In this document: positions 38,961-48,008 of the stretch, piece after piece
Layout of the letters: each line of letters begins with the position of its first letter
How positions within the stretch are numbered: position 1 is the stretch's first letter
Translations under genes and position numbers: made by a program
Origin: Neisseria meningitidis
GTDB lineage: Bacteria > Pseudomonadota > Gammaproteobacteria > Burkholderiales > Neisseriaceae
Reading direction: 5' to 3'
NCBI RefSeq assembly: GCF_900638555.1
Contig: NZ_LR134525.1
Coordinates: 434,001 to 498,000, forward strand
Length of the DNA: 64,000 nucleotides
The notes under the pieces: model-generated
What the model saw: only the letters and a program-made list of their open reading frames with translations
What the model was told of the DNA's origin: nothing
Databases searched by the model: none

Positions 38961-39431
38961 TCAGGCGATTTCATGCGGGTTCAATCTGGCTTGATCTTCT
39001 GCACCCAAGCCGATGAGTTTGCGCAGTCGGGTCATGTAGAAATTGACATCCAAACCGGTGCCGTAGCGTTGCGCCGTCCACAGTGTTTCCGCCAGTGCCT
39101 CCATCATTTCGTGTTCGGCTTCCAGCCAGCCGCGTTTGGCGCACAGGGTGTCGTGGATTGCGCGTATGCCGTGCGGCTGGTCTATGCCCGCCTGTTCTTG
39201 GACGGACAAATGCAGCGACATATGCAGGAAGGGGTTGCTTTCGCCGTTTTCGGGTAGCCAGTCGGTGTCCAGATGGTCTTCGATGCGTTCGAGATAACGG
39301 TGGTATTCGGGATGGGCTTCGATAATGCGGAGGGCTTTCTGTTCCAGTGCGCTCAGTTGCAGCGGATTGAGCCGCTGCTGCCACACGCGGGCGAAAAAGC
39401 GGCGGACATCGTGGGTATTGACATCGTACAT
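38961..39431 (-). CDS. DUF1841 family protein
   Basis: Cytoplasmic protein of 156 residues and unknown role. It follows the DUF1841 pattern: MYDVNTHDVRRFFARVWQQR at the start, HPEYHRYLERIEDHL, NPFLHMSLHLSVQEQ, AGIDQPHGIRAIHDTL and EALAETLWTAQRYG. The HMSLHLSVQEQ block is the most distinctive. The ATG at 39431 is clear and no signal peptide is present. It is divergent from dsbD with a gap of 126 bp. Confidence 0.88.
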   Translation of the reverse strand: MYDVNTHDVRRFFARVWQQRLNPLQLSALEQKALRIIEAHPEYHRYLERIEDHLDTDWLPENGESNPFLHMSLHLSVQEQAGIDQPHGIRAIHDTLCAKRGWLEAEHEMMEALAETLWTAQRYGTGLDVNFYMTRLRKLIGLGAEDQARLNPHEIA

Positions 39432-39557
39432 GGCGGGTTCGATAAGATGTTTATGGAAATAGGTTCGGATAATGGCGGGTTTTACATAAATTAAATCCCA
39501 CCGTCAACCTTACCATTTATAATGCAGACAAATTATTTGTCTGAAACGGATTCGATT

Positions 39558-41363
39558 ATGAAAAAACTGATTTGCCTGTTCGCCGTATTTTTGATGTTGT
39601 GCGGACGAGCTTTCGCGCTGGATGCGAACGATCTGCTGCCGCCGGAAAAGGCATTCGTGCCGGAGCTTGCCGTTGCCGACGACGGTGTGAACGTCCGTTT
39701 CAGGATTGCCGACGGATACTATATGTATCAGGCGAAAATCGTCGGCAAGACCGATCCGGCGGATTTGTTGGGACAGCCTTCTTTCAGCAAGGGCGAAGAG
39801 AAGGAAGACGAGTTTTTCGGCAGGCAGACGGTTTACCATCACGAAGCGCAGGTTGCCTTTCCTTATGCAAAGGCTGTCGGCGAACCGTATAAATTGGTTT
39901 TGACCTATCAGGGCTGTGCCGAAGCCGGCGTGTGCTATCCGCCCGTGGATACCGAGTTTGATATTTCCGGCAACGGCACTTACCATCCGCAAACCGACGA
40001 ACCGGCATCCGCCAAAGACCGCTTTTTGCAGCCTTCCTCTCAAAACGGCAGCGGGGCGCTGCCGCCCCCGAAGGGGGATGAGGGCGGCGACAGCCGTTTC
40101 AAGCTGTCTTGGGATACGCTCAACGCCAATCTTTTGGCGTTTTTTCTCGCCGGTTTGGGTCTGAGTTTTACCGCCTGTATGTATCCCCTGTTGCCGATTG
40201 TTTCCAGTATTGTGGTCGGTGACAAAAAGGCGGGCAAGGCGCGGGCGTTTGTGCTGTCCGTCGTTTATGTTCAGGGTTTGTCTCTGACTTATACGCTGGT
40301 CGGCATTGTTGCCGGACTGACGGGCGCGCTGCTGACCGTATGGTTGCAGCAGGCTTGGGTGGTGTTGGCGGCATCGGCTTTAATGGTCGTCTTGGCACTG
40401 TCTATGTTCGGGCTGTTCAACATCCAGCTTCCCAACGCCGTGCAGTCGTATTTTCAGAATCAAAGCAGCAGGCTTTCAGGCGGTAAAATCGTTTCCGTCT
40501 TTATTATGGGCATATTGTCCGCGCTGATTGTCGGGCCGTGTGTCGCCCCGCCGCTGGCATTTGCTTTGGGCTACATCGGTCAGACGGGCGATGCGGTTTT
40601 AGGCGGTTTGGCACTTTACACTTTGGCGTTGGGCACTGGCGTTCCGCTGATTGCCATCGGCACGTTCGGCGGGCATATCCTGCCTAGGGCAGGCGATTGG
40701 ATGAATGCCGTCAAATACGCTTTCGGCTTTATCCTGCTTGCCGTCGCCGTTTACCTCGCCACGCCGCACTTGCCCTATTATCTCGTCGTCGCGCTGTACA
40801 CGCTGCTGATGCTGGTTCCTGCCTGTATGCTGCTGGTCAACGGACGCAGGCAGAAACGCCGTCCGAAAGCTGTGGCATTCGCATTGGGCGGCATATTGCT
40901 GATAGGCGGCGCGTGGTTCGGCTGGCAGGGCGCAAACGGCAAAACGACCGCGCTGCACCATTTCCTGACCCTCAATCCGCCGGCCGAAGCAGGCAAATCT
41001 TCGGAACACGGAAAAATGTTTGCCGATACTGCCGCGCTGAAGGCAGCGATGGATACGGCGTTGAAAGAACATCCCGACAAACCCGTCGTTTTGGATTTTT
41101 ATGCCGACTGGTGCATTTCCTGCAAAGAAATGGCGGCTTACACGCTCAATCAGCCGGAAGTGCATCAGGCAGTCGATATGGAACGCTTTTTCCAAATCGA
41201 CGTAACCGCCAACACGCCCGAACATCAGGCGTTGTTGAAAGAATACGGTCTGTTCGGGCCGCCGGGCGTGTTTGTCGTCCGCTCCGACGGCAGCCGCAGC
41301 GAGCCGCTGCTGGGTTTTGTCAAAGCAGACAAGTTTATCGAGTGGTATGAACAAAACCGCTGA
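39558..41363 (+). CDS. dsbD: Thiol:disulfide interchange protein DsbD
   Basis: Inner-membrane reductase that passes electrons from cytoplasmic thioredoxin to periplasmic DsbC-type and cytochrome c maturation proteins. ATG 39558 gives 601 residues with a signal peptide (MKKLICLFAVFLMLCGRAFA). All three cysteine pairs are present: Cys120/Cys126 in the N-terminal immunoglobulin-like domain (QGCAEAGVCYPP), Cys207/Cys328 in the membrane domain (TACMYPLLP and GPCVAPPLAF, within eight hydrophobic segments), and Cys519/Cys522 in the C-terminal thioredoxin domain (DWCISCKEM). The gene is complete and ends before a DUS hairpin. Confidence 0.97.
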   Translation: MKKLICLFAVFLMLCGRAFALDANDLLPPEKAFVPELAVADDGVNVRFRIADGYYMYQAKIVGKTDPADLLGQPSFSKGEEKEDEFFGRQTVYHHEAQVAFPYAKAVGEPYKLVLTYQGCAEAGVCYPPVDTEFDISGNGTYHPQTDEPASAKDRFLQPSSQNGSGALPPPKGDEGGDSRFKLSWDTLNANLLAFFLAGLGLSFTACMYPLLPIVSSIVVGDKKAGKARAFVLSVVYVQGLSLTYTLVGIVAGLTGALLTVWLQQAWVVLAASALMVVLALSMFGLFNIQLPNAVQSYFQNQSSRLSGGKIVSVFIMGILSALIVGPCVAPPLAFALGYIGQTGDAVLGGLALYTLALGTGVPLIAIGTFGGHILPRAGDWMNAVKYAFGFILLAVAVYLATPHLPYYLVVALYTLLMLVPACMLLVNGRRQKRRPKAVAFALGGILLIGGAWFGWQGANGKTTALHHFLTLNPPAEAGKSSEHGKMFADTAALKAAMDTALKEHPDKPVVLDFYADWCISCKEMAAYTLNQPEVHQAVDMERFFQIDVTANTPEHQALLKEYGLFGPPGVFVVRSDGSRSEPLLGFVKADKFIEWYEQNR

Positions 41364-41375
41364 TTCCGATGTTTC

Positions 41376-41408
41376 AAATGCCGTCTGAAGTTCTCAGACG
41401 GCATTTTT
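41376..41408 (+). terminator. DUS-type terminator after dsbD
   Basis: AAATGCCGTCTGAAG and CTCAGACGGCATTTTT; one arm has a mismatch to the DUS. T-tract follows. Confidence 0.82.
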
Positions 41409-41449
41409 GTCAGAAAGGAAAACGGCAATATCCACTATACACACGGAAG

Positions 41450-41660
41450 CAGTCTAAAGATGTGAAAACCGTGTGTATAAGTTAGTTTGCGTATTGAAAT
41501 TAAAAGATAAAAATACGATGATTAAAAAATAGGCATAAGAAAAGATAAACACAGCCGGTGTTTGCCGGTGTGTGTATCTTTTGTGGAAAAACATCTTAAT
41601 GTCATGTATTTTATGGAAAATAATAACATGATTAAAAAATAGTCAATCATTAAGGTTCAG
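41450..41660. repeat. AT-rich intergenic repeat (also near 45155-45240)
   Basis: The block from about 41458 (GTGTATAAGTTAGTTTGCGT, ATTGAAATTAAAAGATAAAA, ATACGATGATTAAAAAATAG) recurs in diverged form upstream of dnaQ. GATTAAAAAATAG is repeated again at about 41630. No gene is present between dsbD and ackA. It resembles an AT-rich neisserial repeat class, but I cannot assign it. Confidence 0.5.
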
Positions 41661-41723
41661 GTAGTCGGCTGCAACCGTCAATGTCTGAAAAGAGGCAGTG
41701 CTGTTTAAGCATGGAAAGCCGGA

Positions 41724-41753
41724 TAAAAAACTGCCTCCATTTCCGGAGGCAGT
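41724..41753 (-). terminator. Rho-independent terminator of ackA
   Basis: AAAAAACTGCCTCC and GGAGGCAG; on the minus strand the stem is followed by TTTTTT. It lies 19 bp past the ackA stop. Confidence 0.88.
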
Positions 41754-41771
41754 TCGTGTGCGGATAAAACC

Positions 41772-42967
41772 TTACAGACCGCTCAAACGGGCAGTGTCGT
41801 GGGCAATCATCAGCTCTTCGTTGGTCGGAATGACCACGGCAACGGCTTTGCTGTCGGCAGTGGTAATCACGCCGGCGTTGCCGAAGCGGGCTTTCAGGTT
41901 GGCTTCTTGGTCGATGTTCAGACCGAGGAAGCCCAAGTAGCCGATCACGCGTTCGCGGATGATGTCGGAGTTTTCGCCGATGCCGCCGGTAAAGACCAGT
42001 GCGTCCAAACCGCCTGCGGCAACCGCCATACTGCCGATGTATTTGGCAAGGCGGTAGATAAACATATCCAAGGCCAATTTCGCGCCTTTATGCCCCTTGG
42101 CGGCTTCTTCTTCAATGGTGCGGCAGTCGTTGGACAGGCCGGAAATGCCGAGCAGACCGGATTTTTTGTTCAGCATTTCAGTGATTTGGGCGATGGTCAT
42201 ATTGGCGTTTTCGGCGAGGAAGCCGAATACGGAAGGATCGATGTCGCCGCTGCGCGTACCCATTACCAGCCCTTCCAGCGGGGTCAGGCCCATACTGGTG
42301 TCGCGCGATTCGCCGTTGGCGACGGCGGTAATGGACGCGCCGTTGCCCAAGTGGGCAATGACCATACGCAGGTCTTTTTTGTCTTTGCCGAGGAAGCGCG
42401 CGGTTTCGTCGGCGACGAAGCGGTAGCTGGTACCGTGCGCGCCGTAACGGCGCAGGCCGTATTTTTCATACAACTCCTGCGGAACGGCGTATTTGTAGGC
42501 GACTTCGGGCATGGTTTGGTGGAAGGAGGTATCGAATACGACGACGTTGGGCAGGTCTTTGAAAATGCTTTGCGCGGCACGCAGGCCCAAGAGGTGGGCG
42601 GGGTTGTGCAGGGGGCGAGCGGGATGCATTTTTCGATGCCGGCAATGACTTCGTCGTCAACGAGGATGGATTCGCTGTACAGTTCGCCGCCGCTGACGAC
42701 GCGGTGGCCGATGGCGCCGATGCGGCTGTCGAGGCCGTGGGCTTTGAGTTCTTCCATCAGGGCTTCGACCGCGCCGGTGTGGTCGGGATGTGCGGACAGA
42801 TCGACTTTGTGTTTTTCGCCGTTTACTTTGAATGTGATGTAGGCATCGGGCAGGTTGAGTTTTTCGGCAAGGCAGCTGAGCAGGACTTCGCCGCTGCCGT
42901 TATCCAGGACCGCGCCTTTGAGGGACGAGCTGCCGCAGTTCAAAACCAAGATCAATTTTTGGGACAT
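41772..42967 (-). pseudogene. ackA: Acetate kinase, frameshifted in a C run
   Basis: Interconverts acetate + ATP and acetyl phosphate. ATG 42967 begins MSQKLILVLNCGSSSLKGAV with the phosphate-binding NCGSSSLK. The first frame runs to IEKCIPLAP, and the remainder continues in the next frame as LHNPAHLLGLRAAQSIF through DTSFHQTMP, MVIAHLGNGASITAV, TGGIGENS and the C-terminus. The break is at a run of five C on the coding strand (five G at 42611-42615), where six are needed. With that base restored the product is 398 residues, the normal length. As written the gene is broken; a sequencing error or a rare slipped allele are both possible. A reverse DUS overlaps the upstream codons (42986-42997). 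Confidence 0.93.
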
Positions 42968-43317
42968 TTTCTTACTCCGGAAAGTTTCAGACGGCATTGG
43001 AATCGGACACGGATACTAACCGGATTCGTGCCGAATCCGTTTTGCCTTCCTGGGCGGGAAAGTAGTGGGGCCGTCTGAAAAGGTTGATAAAAGAAGCAGG
43101 CTATTCTAGCAAAAAATCTTTGCAATTGCTTGGCTTAATCGGGCGTTTGCGTGAAAATGGCGGAAGTCGGGCATTTTGACGGAAAAAAGGGGGATATGCG
43201 GTTTGCCGGTGTTTTCGGCTGGGGGAGGGAGAATTTCTTTGCATTCTTCCCGTCCAAACTGGTACATTCGCCCTGTTTTTAGTTGGTGTCGTCTGAAAAA
43301 AGGCGGGTGGGAAATTT
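42968..43317. other. Intergenic region upstream of ackA
   Basis: About 350 bp between the divergent ackA and the next gene. It holds one reverse DUS beside ackA and one DUS core (GCCGTCTGAAAA, 43071-43082), unpaired. I see no gene or known repeat in the rest. Confidence 0.5.
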
Positions 43318-43617
43318 ATGCATTATTTCAGTATTCATGACCAATCGGGACGGCATATAGGCTTTTTCATCCTGCTTGCCGACGACGAATCGGAAGCACG
43401 GCCGCAAAGCGGGCGTTTTGCCGTCAAACTTGAAGGCGGAATGGAAAATCATGTCCTGTCGCCGTTCGGTCAGACGGAAATCCCCCAATATTGGCGCGTG
43501 GTCAAAGACCGTATCGAGCTGTTTTTTGACGAAGCTCCCGTCGGAACTTTGCGTAACGAATATCTGACCGTGTCGGGGCAGACTTTTGTTTTGAACGATT
43601 TGACAGGGAATATGTGA
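43318..43617 (+). CDS. Small hypothetical protein, 99 residues
   Basis: Soluble protein without signal peptide, beginning MHYFSIHDQSGRHIGFFILL and ending LTVSGQTFVLNDLTGNM. No motif is recognised. The pattern of beta-strand-like segments and the compact size suggest a small all-beta domain. Coding is supported by base use like its neighbours and by the stop TGA overlapping the ATG of ccoS by one base (TGATG), which suggests translational coupling in one operon with ccoS and the transporter gene. Confidence 0.7.
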   Translation: MHYFSIHDQSGRHIGFFILLADDESEARPQSGRFAVKLEGGMENHVLSPFGQTEIPQYWRVVKDRIELFFDEAPVGTLRNEYLTVSGQTFVLNDLTGNM

Positions 43618-43802
43618 TGGAAAGCATGTTTATATTGGTGCCCATCAGCATTATTTTGGCGTTTGTCATCGGCTGGTTTTTTTGGTGGTCGGGCAAAAAC
43701 GGGCAGTTTGACGACTTGGAAGGGCCGGCGCACCGCATCCTGATGGATGATGATTCGACAAGTAAACTGATTGAAAAAGAGAGGGAAAACGATGTACGCT
43801 AA
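43617..43802 (+). CDS. ccoS: cbb3-type cytochrome oxidase assembly protein CcoS
   Basis: 61-residue inner-membrane protein needed for cofactor insertion into cbb3 oxidase, the terminal oxidase of Neisseria. One N-terminal membrane helix (ILVPISIILAFVIGWFFWW) is followed by the family signature SGKNGQFDDLEGPAHRILMD and a short charged tail. It is unusual in lying away from the ccoNOP genes, none of which is in this window. It overlaps the preceding stop by 1 bp and the next start by 11 bp. Confidence 0.9.
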   Translation: MESMFILVPISIILAFVIGWFFWWSGKNGQFDDLEGPAHRILMDDDSTSKLIEKERENDVR

Positions 43803-45102
43803 AAAAGGCGGTTTGGGACTGGTTAAAAGCCGCCGTTTCGCACCTCTTTTCGCTACGCAGTTTCTCGGCGCGTTCAACGACAATGTGTTCAAAACCGCGC
43901 TGTTTGTGATGATTGGGTTTTACGGTTTGGGGCAAAACGGCTTCCTGCCTGCCGGACAGATGTTGAACTTGGGCGCGTTGCTGTTTATTTTGCCGTATTT
44001 CCTGTTTTCCTCGCTGTCGGGGCAGTTGGGTAACAAATTCGACAAGGCCGTTTTGGCGCGTTGGGCCAAGGTGCTGGAAATGATCATTATGGCGGTGGCG
44101 GCATACGGGTTTTATATCCGGTCTGCCCCGCTGCTTTTGGCGTGTCTGTTTTGCATGGGCGCGCAATCGACGCTGTTCGGGCCGCTGAAATACGCCATCC
44201 TGCCCGATTATCTCGACGACAAAGAGTTGATGATGGGCAACAGCCTGATTGAATCGGGTACGTTTGTCGCCATCCTGTTCGGTCAGATACTGGGGACTGC
44301 GGTGGCAGGTGTACCGCCTTATATTGTCGGGATACTGGTTTTGCTGGTCGCCGTAGGAGGCACGGTCGGCAGCCTGTTTATGCCGTCCGTACCCGCCAAG
44401 GCTGCCGATACACAAATTGAGTGGAATATTGTCCGGGGTACAAAATCCCTGCTGCGTGAAACGGTGCGGCACAAGCCCGTTTTTACCGCCATTATCGGTA
44501 TTTCGTGGTTTTGGTTTGTCGGCGCGGTTTATACCACGCAACTGCCGACCTTTACCCAAATCCATCTAGGCGGCAACGACAATGTTTTCAACCTGATGCT
44601 TGCCCTGTTTTCCATCGGTATTGCCGCCGGTTCGGTACTGTGTGCCAAGTTCAGCAGGGAACGGCTGAGGTTGGCTTGGGTAACGGTTGGTGCGTTGGGT
44701 TTGACGGTTTGCGGCTTGGTTTTGGTGTGGCTGACGCACGGACACCGTTTTGAAGGGCTGAACGGCATTTTTTGGTTTTTATCGCAAGGATGGGCATATC
44801 CCGTGATGGCGGTGATGACGCTGATCGGCTTTTTCGGCGGATTTTTCTCCGTTCCGCTCTATACCTAGCTGCAAACCGCCAGTAGCGAGACTTTCCGCGC
44901 CCGCGCCGTTGCCGCCAACAATATCGTTAACGGTATTTTTATGGTTTCCGCTGCCGTTTTGAGCGCGGTGTTGCTGTTTTTGTTTGACAGCATTTCCTTG
45001 TTGTATCTGATTGTCGCTTTGGGCAATATTCCGTTGTCGGTATTTTTGATTAAGCGCGAAAGGCGGTTTTTAGGCGCGGCGGCAATCAGGAAAAAACCTT
45101 GA
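43792..45102 (+). pseudogene. MFS transporter (LplT-like) with internal amber codon
   Basis: Major facilitator protein. It starts MYAKKGGLGLVKSRRFAPLF, then FLGAFNDNVFKTALFVMIGF, the block typical of the lysophospholipid transporter LplT/Aas group, and has about 11-12 hydrophobic segments. An in-frame TAG at 44866-44868 interrupts PLYT-LQTASSETFRARAVAA; a change from TGG (Trp) explains it. The frame remains open for another 78 codons to TGA 45102, giving an intact length of 436. The first 358 residues would be made, lacking the last two or three helices. It overlaps ccoS by 11 bp. Function by analogy: flipping lysophospholipids for re-acylation. Confidence 0.88.
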
Positions 45103-45154
45103 ATGCCGTCTGAAAAAATTGTCCCCAAAATACACAATCCGCCTGCCCAATGTT

Positions 45155-45245
45155 GTGAACACACTGTGAATAAGTGGGTTTGTGCATTGAAATGAAAACA
45201 GAAAAATACATTGCTTAAAAAATAAGCAATTTACGAAGATAGAAG
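45155..45245. repeat. AT-rich repeat upstream of dnaQ (second copy)
   Basis: GTGAATAAGTGGGTTTGTGC, ATTGAAATGAAAACAGAAAA and ATACATTGCTTAAAAAATAA correspond block by block to 41470-41533 upstream of ackA. It lies directly before the dnaQ start, so it probably forms the promoter region of the dnaQ-ispD-ispF operon. The pair TTGCTTA...TAAGCAA can form a short stem. Confidence 0.5.
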
Positions 45246-45257
45246 AAAGACACCGAT

Positions 45258-45992
45258 ATGACGACACGCCAAATCATCCTCGATACCGAAACCACCGGTC
45301 TGTATGCCGACGGCGGCGACCGCTTGGTCGAGTTTGCCGGTCTGGAAATGGTCAACCGCCAAATGACCGACAAAAACCTGCACCTCTATGTCCACCCCGA
45401 GCGCGATATGCCCGAAGAGGCGGCGAGGGTGCACGGTCTGACGATAGAGGTTTTGGAAGGGAAAAACGCGCCGCCGTTTGCAGAGGTCGGCAGGCAGATT
45501 GCCGATTTCCTGCGCGGTGCGGAACTGATTATCCACAATGCCAAATTCGACGTGGGCTTCCTCAATATGGAGTTCCGCCGGATGGGGTTGCCGACCGTTG
45601 AGGAACTCGGCTGTACCGTTACCGATACCCTGGCGATGGCGCGCGAAATGTTCCCCGGGCAGAAAGCCAGTCTAGATGCCCTGTGCAACCGTTTTTCCGT
45701 CGACCGCAGCAAGCGCGTCCTGCACGGCGCATTGATCGACTGCGAACTTTTGGGCGAAGTCTATCTTGCTATGACGCGGCGGCAGTTCGACCTGATGGGG
45801 GAGGCCGAGGAGGAAGAGCCGGCAGCCAAACCTGTTGCATCTGCCGAAATGAAACTCGGTGCCAAACTGAAAGTGATTAAGGCGGATGAAGCCGAACTGG
45901 CGGCGCACGGGCAATATTTGGACGGCTTGGGCGAAGCCTGTATCTGGCGCAAGGAAGCCGTGCCGTCTGAAAACGGCGGGACGGACGCATGA
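45258..45992 (+). CDS. dnaQ: DNA polymerase III epsilon subunit (proofreading exonuclease)
   Basis: 3'-5' exonuclease of the replicative polymerase, 244 residues. DEDDh exonuclease motifs are Exo I ILDTETTGL at 7-15, Exo II IIHNAKFDVGFLN near 91-103, and Exo III HGALIDCEL with the catalytic His near 157. The C-terminal third (acidic stretch EAEEEEPAAK, then basic) is the polymerase-binding tail. A DUS is read in frame near the end (AVPSENG). The stop overlaps ispD by 4 bp (ATGA), so the genes are translated together. Confidence 0.96.
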   Translation: MTTRQIILDTETTGLYADGGDRLVEFAGLEMVNRQMTDKNLHLYVHPERDMPEEAARVHGLTIEVLEGKNAPPFAEVGRQIADFLRGAELIIHNAKFDVGFLNMEFRRMGLPTVEELGCTVTDTLAMAREMFPGQKASLDALCNRFSVDRSKRVLHGALIDCELLGEVYLAMTRRQFDLMGEAEEEEPAAKPVASAEMKLGAKLKVIKADEAELAAHGQYLDGLGEACIWRKEAVPSENGGTDA

Positions 45993-46678
45993 AGCGCAAA
46001 AATATCGCGCTGATTCCCGCCGCCGGCATCGGGGCGCGTTTCGGTGCGGACAAACCCAAGCAATATGTCGAAATCGGAAGCAAAACCGTTTTAGAACATA
46101 CGATTGGGATTTTTGAACGGCATGAGGCCGTCGATTTGACCGTCGTTGTCGTCTCGCCCGAAGACACGTTTGCCGATAAGGTTCAGACGGCATTTCCACA
46201 GGTTCGGGTGTGGAAAAACGGCGGACAGACCCGCGCCGAAACTGTCCGCAACGGTGTGGCAAAATTGTTGGAAACCGGTTTGGCGGCGGAAACCGACAAT
46301 ATTCTGGTACACGATGCCGCGCGTTGCTGCCTGCCGTCTGAAGCTTTGACGCGGTTGATAGAACAGGCGGGCAACGCTGCCGAAGGTGGGATTTTGGCAA
46401 TTCCCGTTGCCGATACGCTCAAGTGCGCGGACGGTGGGAACATTAGTGCAACCGTCGAGCGGACGAGCCTTTGGCAGGCGCAAACGCCGCAGCTTTTCCG
46501 CGCCGGGCTGCTGCACCGCGCATTGGCTGCGGAAAACTTGGACGGCATTACCGATGAAGCGTCCGCCGTGGAAAAATTGGGCATCCGCCCTTTGCTGGTG
46601 CAGGGCGACGCGCGCAATTTGAAACTGACGCAGCCGCAGGACGCATACATCGTCAGGCTGCTGCTCGATGCCGTCTGA
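45989..46678 (+). CDS. ispD: 2-C-methyl-D-erythritol 4-phosphate cytidylyltransferase
   Basis: Third step of the MEP isoprenoid pathway; transfers CMP from CTP to methylerythritol phosphate. The 229 residues match the family. The CTP loop is [20 protein letters not shown] near 8-27, with [14 protein letters not shown] near 75 and [10 protein letters not shown] near 107. The terminal Asp block [10 protein letters not shown] is near 185. One reverse DUS and one DUS lie inside the gene, and a third provides the stop (GAT GCC GTC TGA). ispF follows after 31 bp. Confidence 0.96.
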   Translation: MKRKNIALIPAAGIGARFGADKPKQYVEIGSKTVLEHTIGIFERHEAVDLTVVVVSPEDTFADKVQTAFPQVRVWKNGGQTRAETVRNGVAKLLETGLAAETDNILVHDAARCCLPSEALTRLIEQAGNAAEGGILAIPVADTLKCADGGNISATVERTSLWQAQTPQLFRAGLLHRALAAENLDGITDEASAVEKLGIRPLLVQGDARNLKLTQPQDAYIVRLLLDAV

Positions 46679-46709
46679 ACTTCAATTCAAACCATCAGGA
46701 ACACAAACG

Positions 46710-47192
46710 ATGACGAACATCCGTATCGGACAGGGCTACGATGTCCACCAACTGACCGAAGGCAGAAAGCTGATACTTGGCGGAGTTGAAATCCCATTTG
46801 AAAAAGGGCTGCTCGGACACTCCGATGCCGATGCGCTGCTGCACGCCGTTACCGACGCGCTGCTCGGTGCGGCAGGTTTGGGCGATATCGGCAGCCATTT
46901 CCCCGACACCGCCGCAGAGTTCAAAGATGCGGACAGCCGCGTCCTTTTGCGTGCGGCGTATCAAAGCGTTCAGGCGCAGGGTTGGCAGGCGGTCAATGTC
47001 GATACGACCGTGATTGCACAGAAACCCAAACTCGCGCCGCATATTCCGCAAATGCGTGCCAACATCGCCGCCGATTTGGGCATAGACATTTCGTGCGTCA
47101 ACATCAAAGGCAAAACCAACGAAAAACTCGGTTATCTCGGGCGCATGGAAGGCATAGAGTCGCAGGCGGCGGTATTGCTGGTAAGGATTTGA
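46710..47192 (+). CDS. ispF: 2-C-methyl-D-erythritol 2,4-cyclodiphosphate synthase
   Basis: Fifth step of the MEP pathway; forms the cyclic diphosphate. ATG 46710 gives 160 residues. Metal ligands are in GQGYDVHQL (Asp11, His13) and [13 protein letters not shown]. The C-terminal signature [19 protein letters not shown] is complete. An in-frame start at 46668 lies in the DUS and would only add unrelated residues. It forms an operon with dnaQ and ispD. Confidence 0.97.
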   Translation: MTNIRIGQGYDVHQLTEGRKLILGGVEIPFEKGLLGHSDADALLHAVTDALLGAAGLGDIGSHFPDTAAEFKDADSRVLLRAAYQSVQAQGWQAVNVDTTVIAQKPKLAPHIPQMRANIAADLGIDISCVNIKGKTNEKLGYLGRMEGIESQAAVLLVRI

Positions 47193-47268
47193 ACGCGGCG
47201 GGCAGGACGTGCAAAAAAATGTTAAGATGGCGGCTGTTTGTTGATACGGTTTCCCAAAGGACAAAAAT

Positions 47269-47940
47269 ATGACGACACAAGACGAACTCAAGCGCATCGC
47301 CGCCGAAAAAGCAGTCGAATTCGTACCCGAAAACGAATACATCGGCATCGGTACCGGTTCGACCATCAACTTTTTCATCGAAGCCTTGGGTAAGAGCGGC
47401 AAAAAAATCAAAGGCGCGGTATCTACTTCCAAAAAATCCAGTGAACTGCTTGCCCAATATGATATTCCCGTCGTTTCCCTGAACGAAGTATCGGGGTTGG
47501 CGGTCTATATTGACGGTGCGGATGAAGTGAACCACGCCCTGCAAATGATTAAAGGCGGCGGCGGCGCACACCTCAACGAAAAAATCGTCGCCAGCGCATC
47601 CGAAAAATTCGTCTGCATTGCGGATGAAAGCAAATATGTTTCACGTTTGGGCAAATTCCCTCTGCCTGTGGAAGTCGTCGAAAGCGCGCGCTCTCTTGTT
47701 TCGCGCAAACTGCTCGCTATGGGCGGACAGCCCGAACTGCGTATCGGCTACACCACGTTTTACGGCAACCAAATCGTCGATGTCCACGGCTTGAATATCG
47801 ATCAGCCGCTGACGATGGAAGACGAAATCAACAAAATCACCGGCGTGCTCGAAAACGGCATATTCGCCCGCGATGCCGCCGATGTGTTGATTTTGGGGAC
47901 GGAAGAGGGTGCGAAAGTCATCTATCCCTGCCAAGGGTAA
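47269..47940 (+). CDS. rpiA: Ribose-5-phosphate isomerase A
   Basis: Interconverts ribose 5-phosphate and ribulose 5-phosphate in the pentose phosphate pathway. The 223 residues match RpiA. Conserved blocks: IGIGTGSTINFFIEAL near 26-41 (phosphate site), YIDGADEVNHALQMIKGGGG near 82-101 with catalytic Asp, the Lys/Glu pair in HLNEKIVASASEKFVCIADE, and GVLENGIFARDAADVLILGT near the end. AAAGGACAAAAAT precedes ATG 47269. The gene is complete and ends at a DUS pair. Confidence 0.97.
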   Translation: MTTQDELKRIAAEKAVEFVPENEYIGIGTGSTINFFIEALGKSGKKIKGAVSTSKKSSELLAQYDIPVVSLNEVSGLAVYIDGADEVNHALQMIKGGGGAHLNEKIVASASEKFVCIADESKYVSRLGKFPLPVEVVESARSLVSRKLLAMGGQPELRIGYTTFYGNQIVDVHGLNIDQPLTMEDEINKITGVLENGIFARDAADVLILGTEEGAKVIYPCQG

Positions 47941-47953
47941 TCCTGACGTTAAG

Positions 47954-47993
47954 ATGCCGTCTGAAATCCGATTCCGATATGTTCAGACGGCAT
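47954..47993 (+). terminator. DUS-pair terminator after rpiA
   Basis: ATGCCGTCTGAA and TTCAGACGGCAT with a 16-base loop, 13 bp after the stop. The second arm is only 15 bp before the next start codon. Confidence 0.8.
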
Positions 47994-48008
47994 CGGCATT
48001 TGAAAAAT

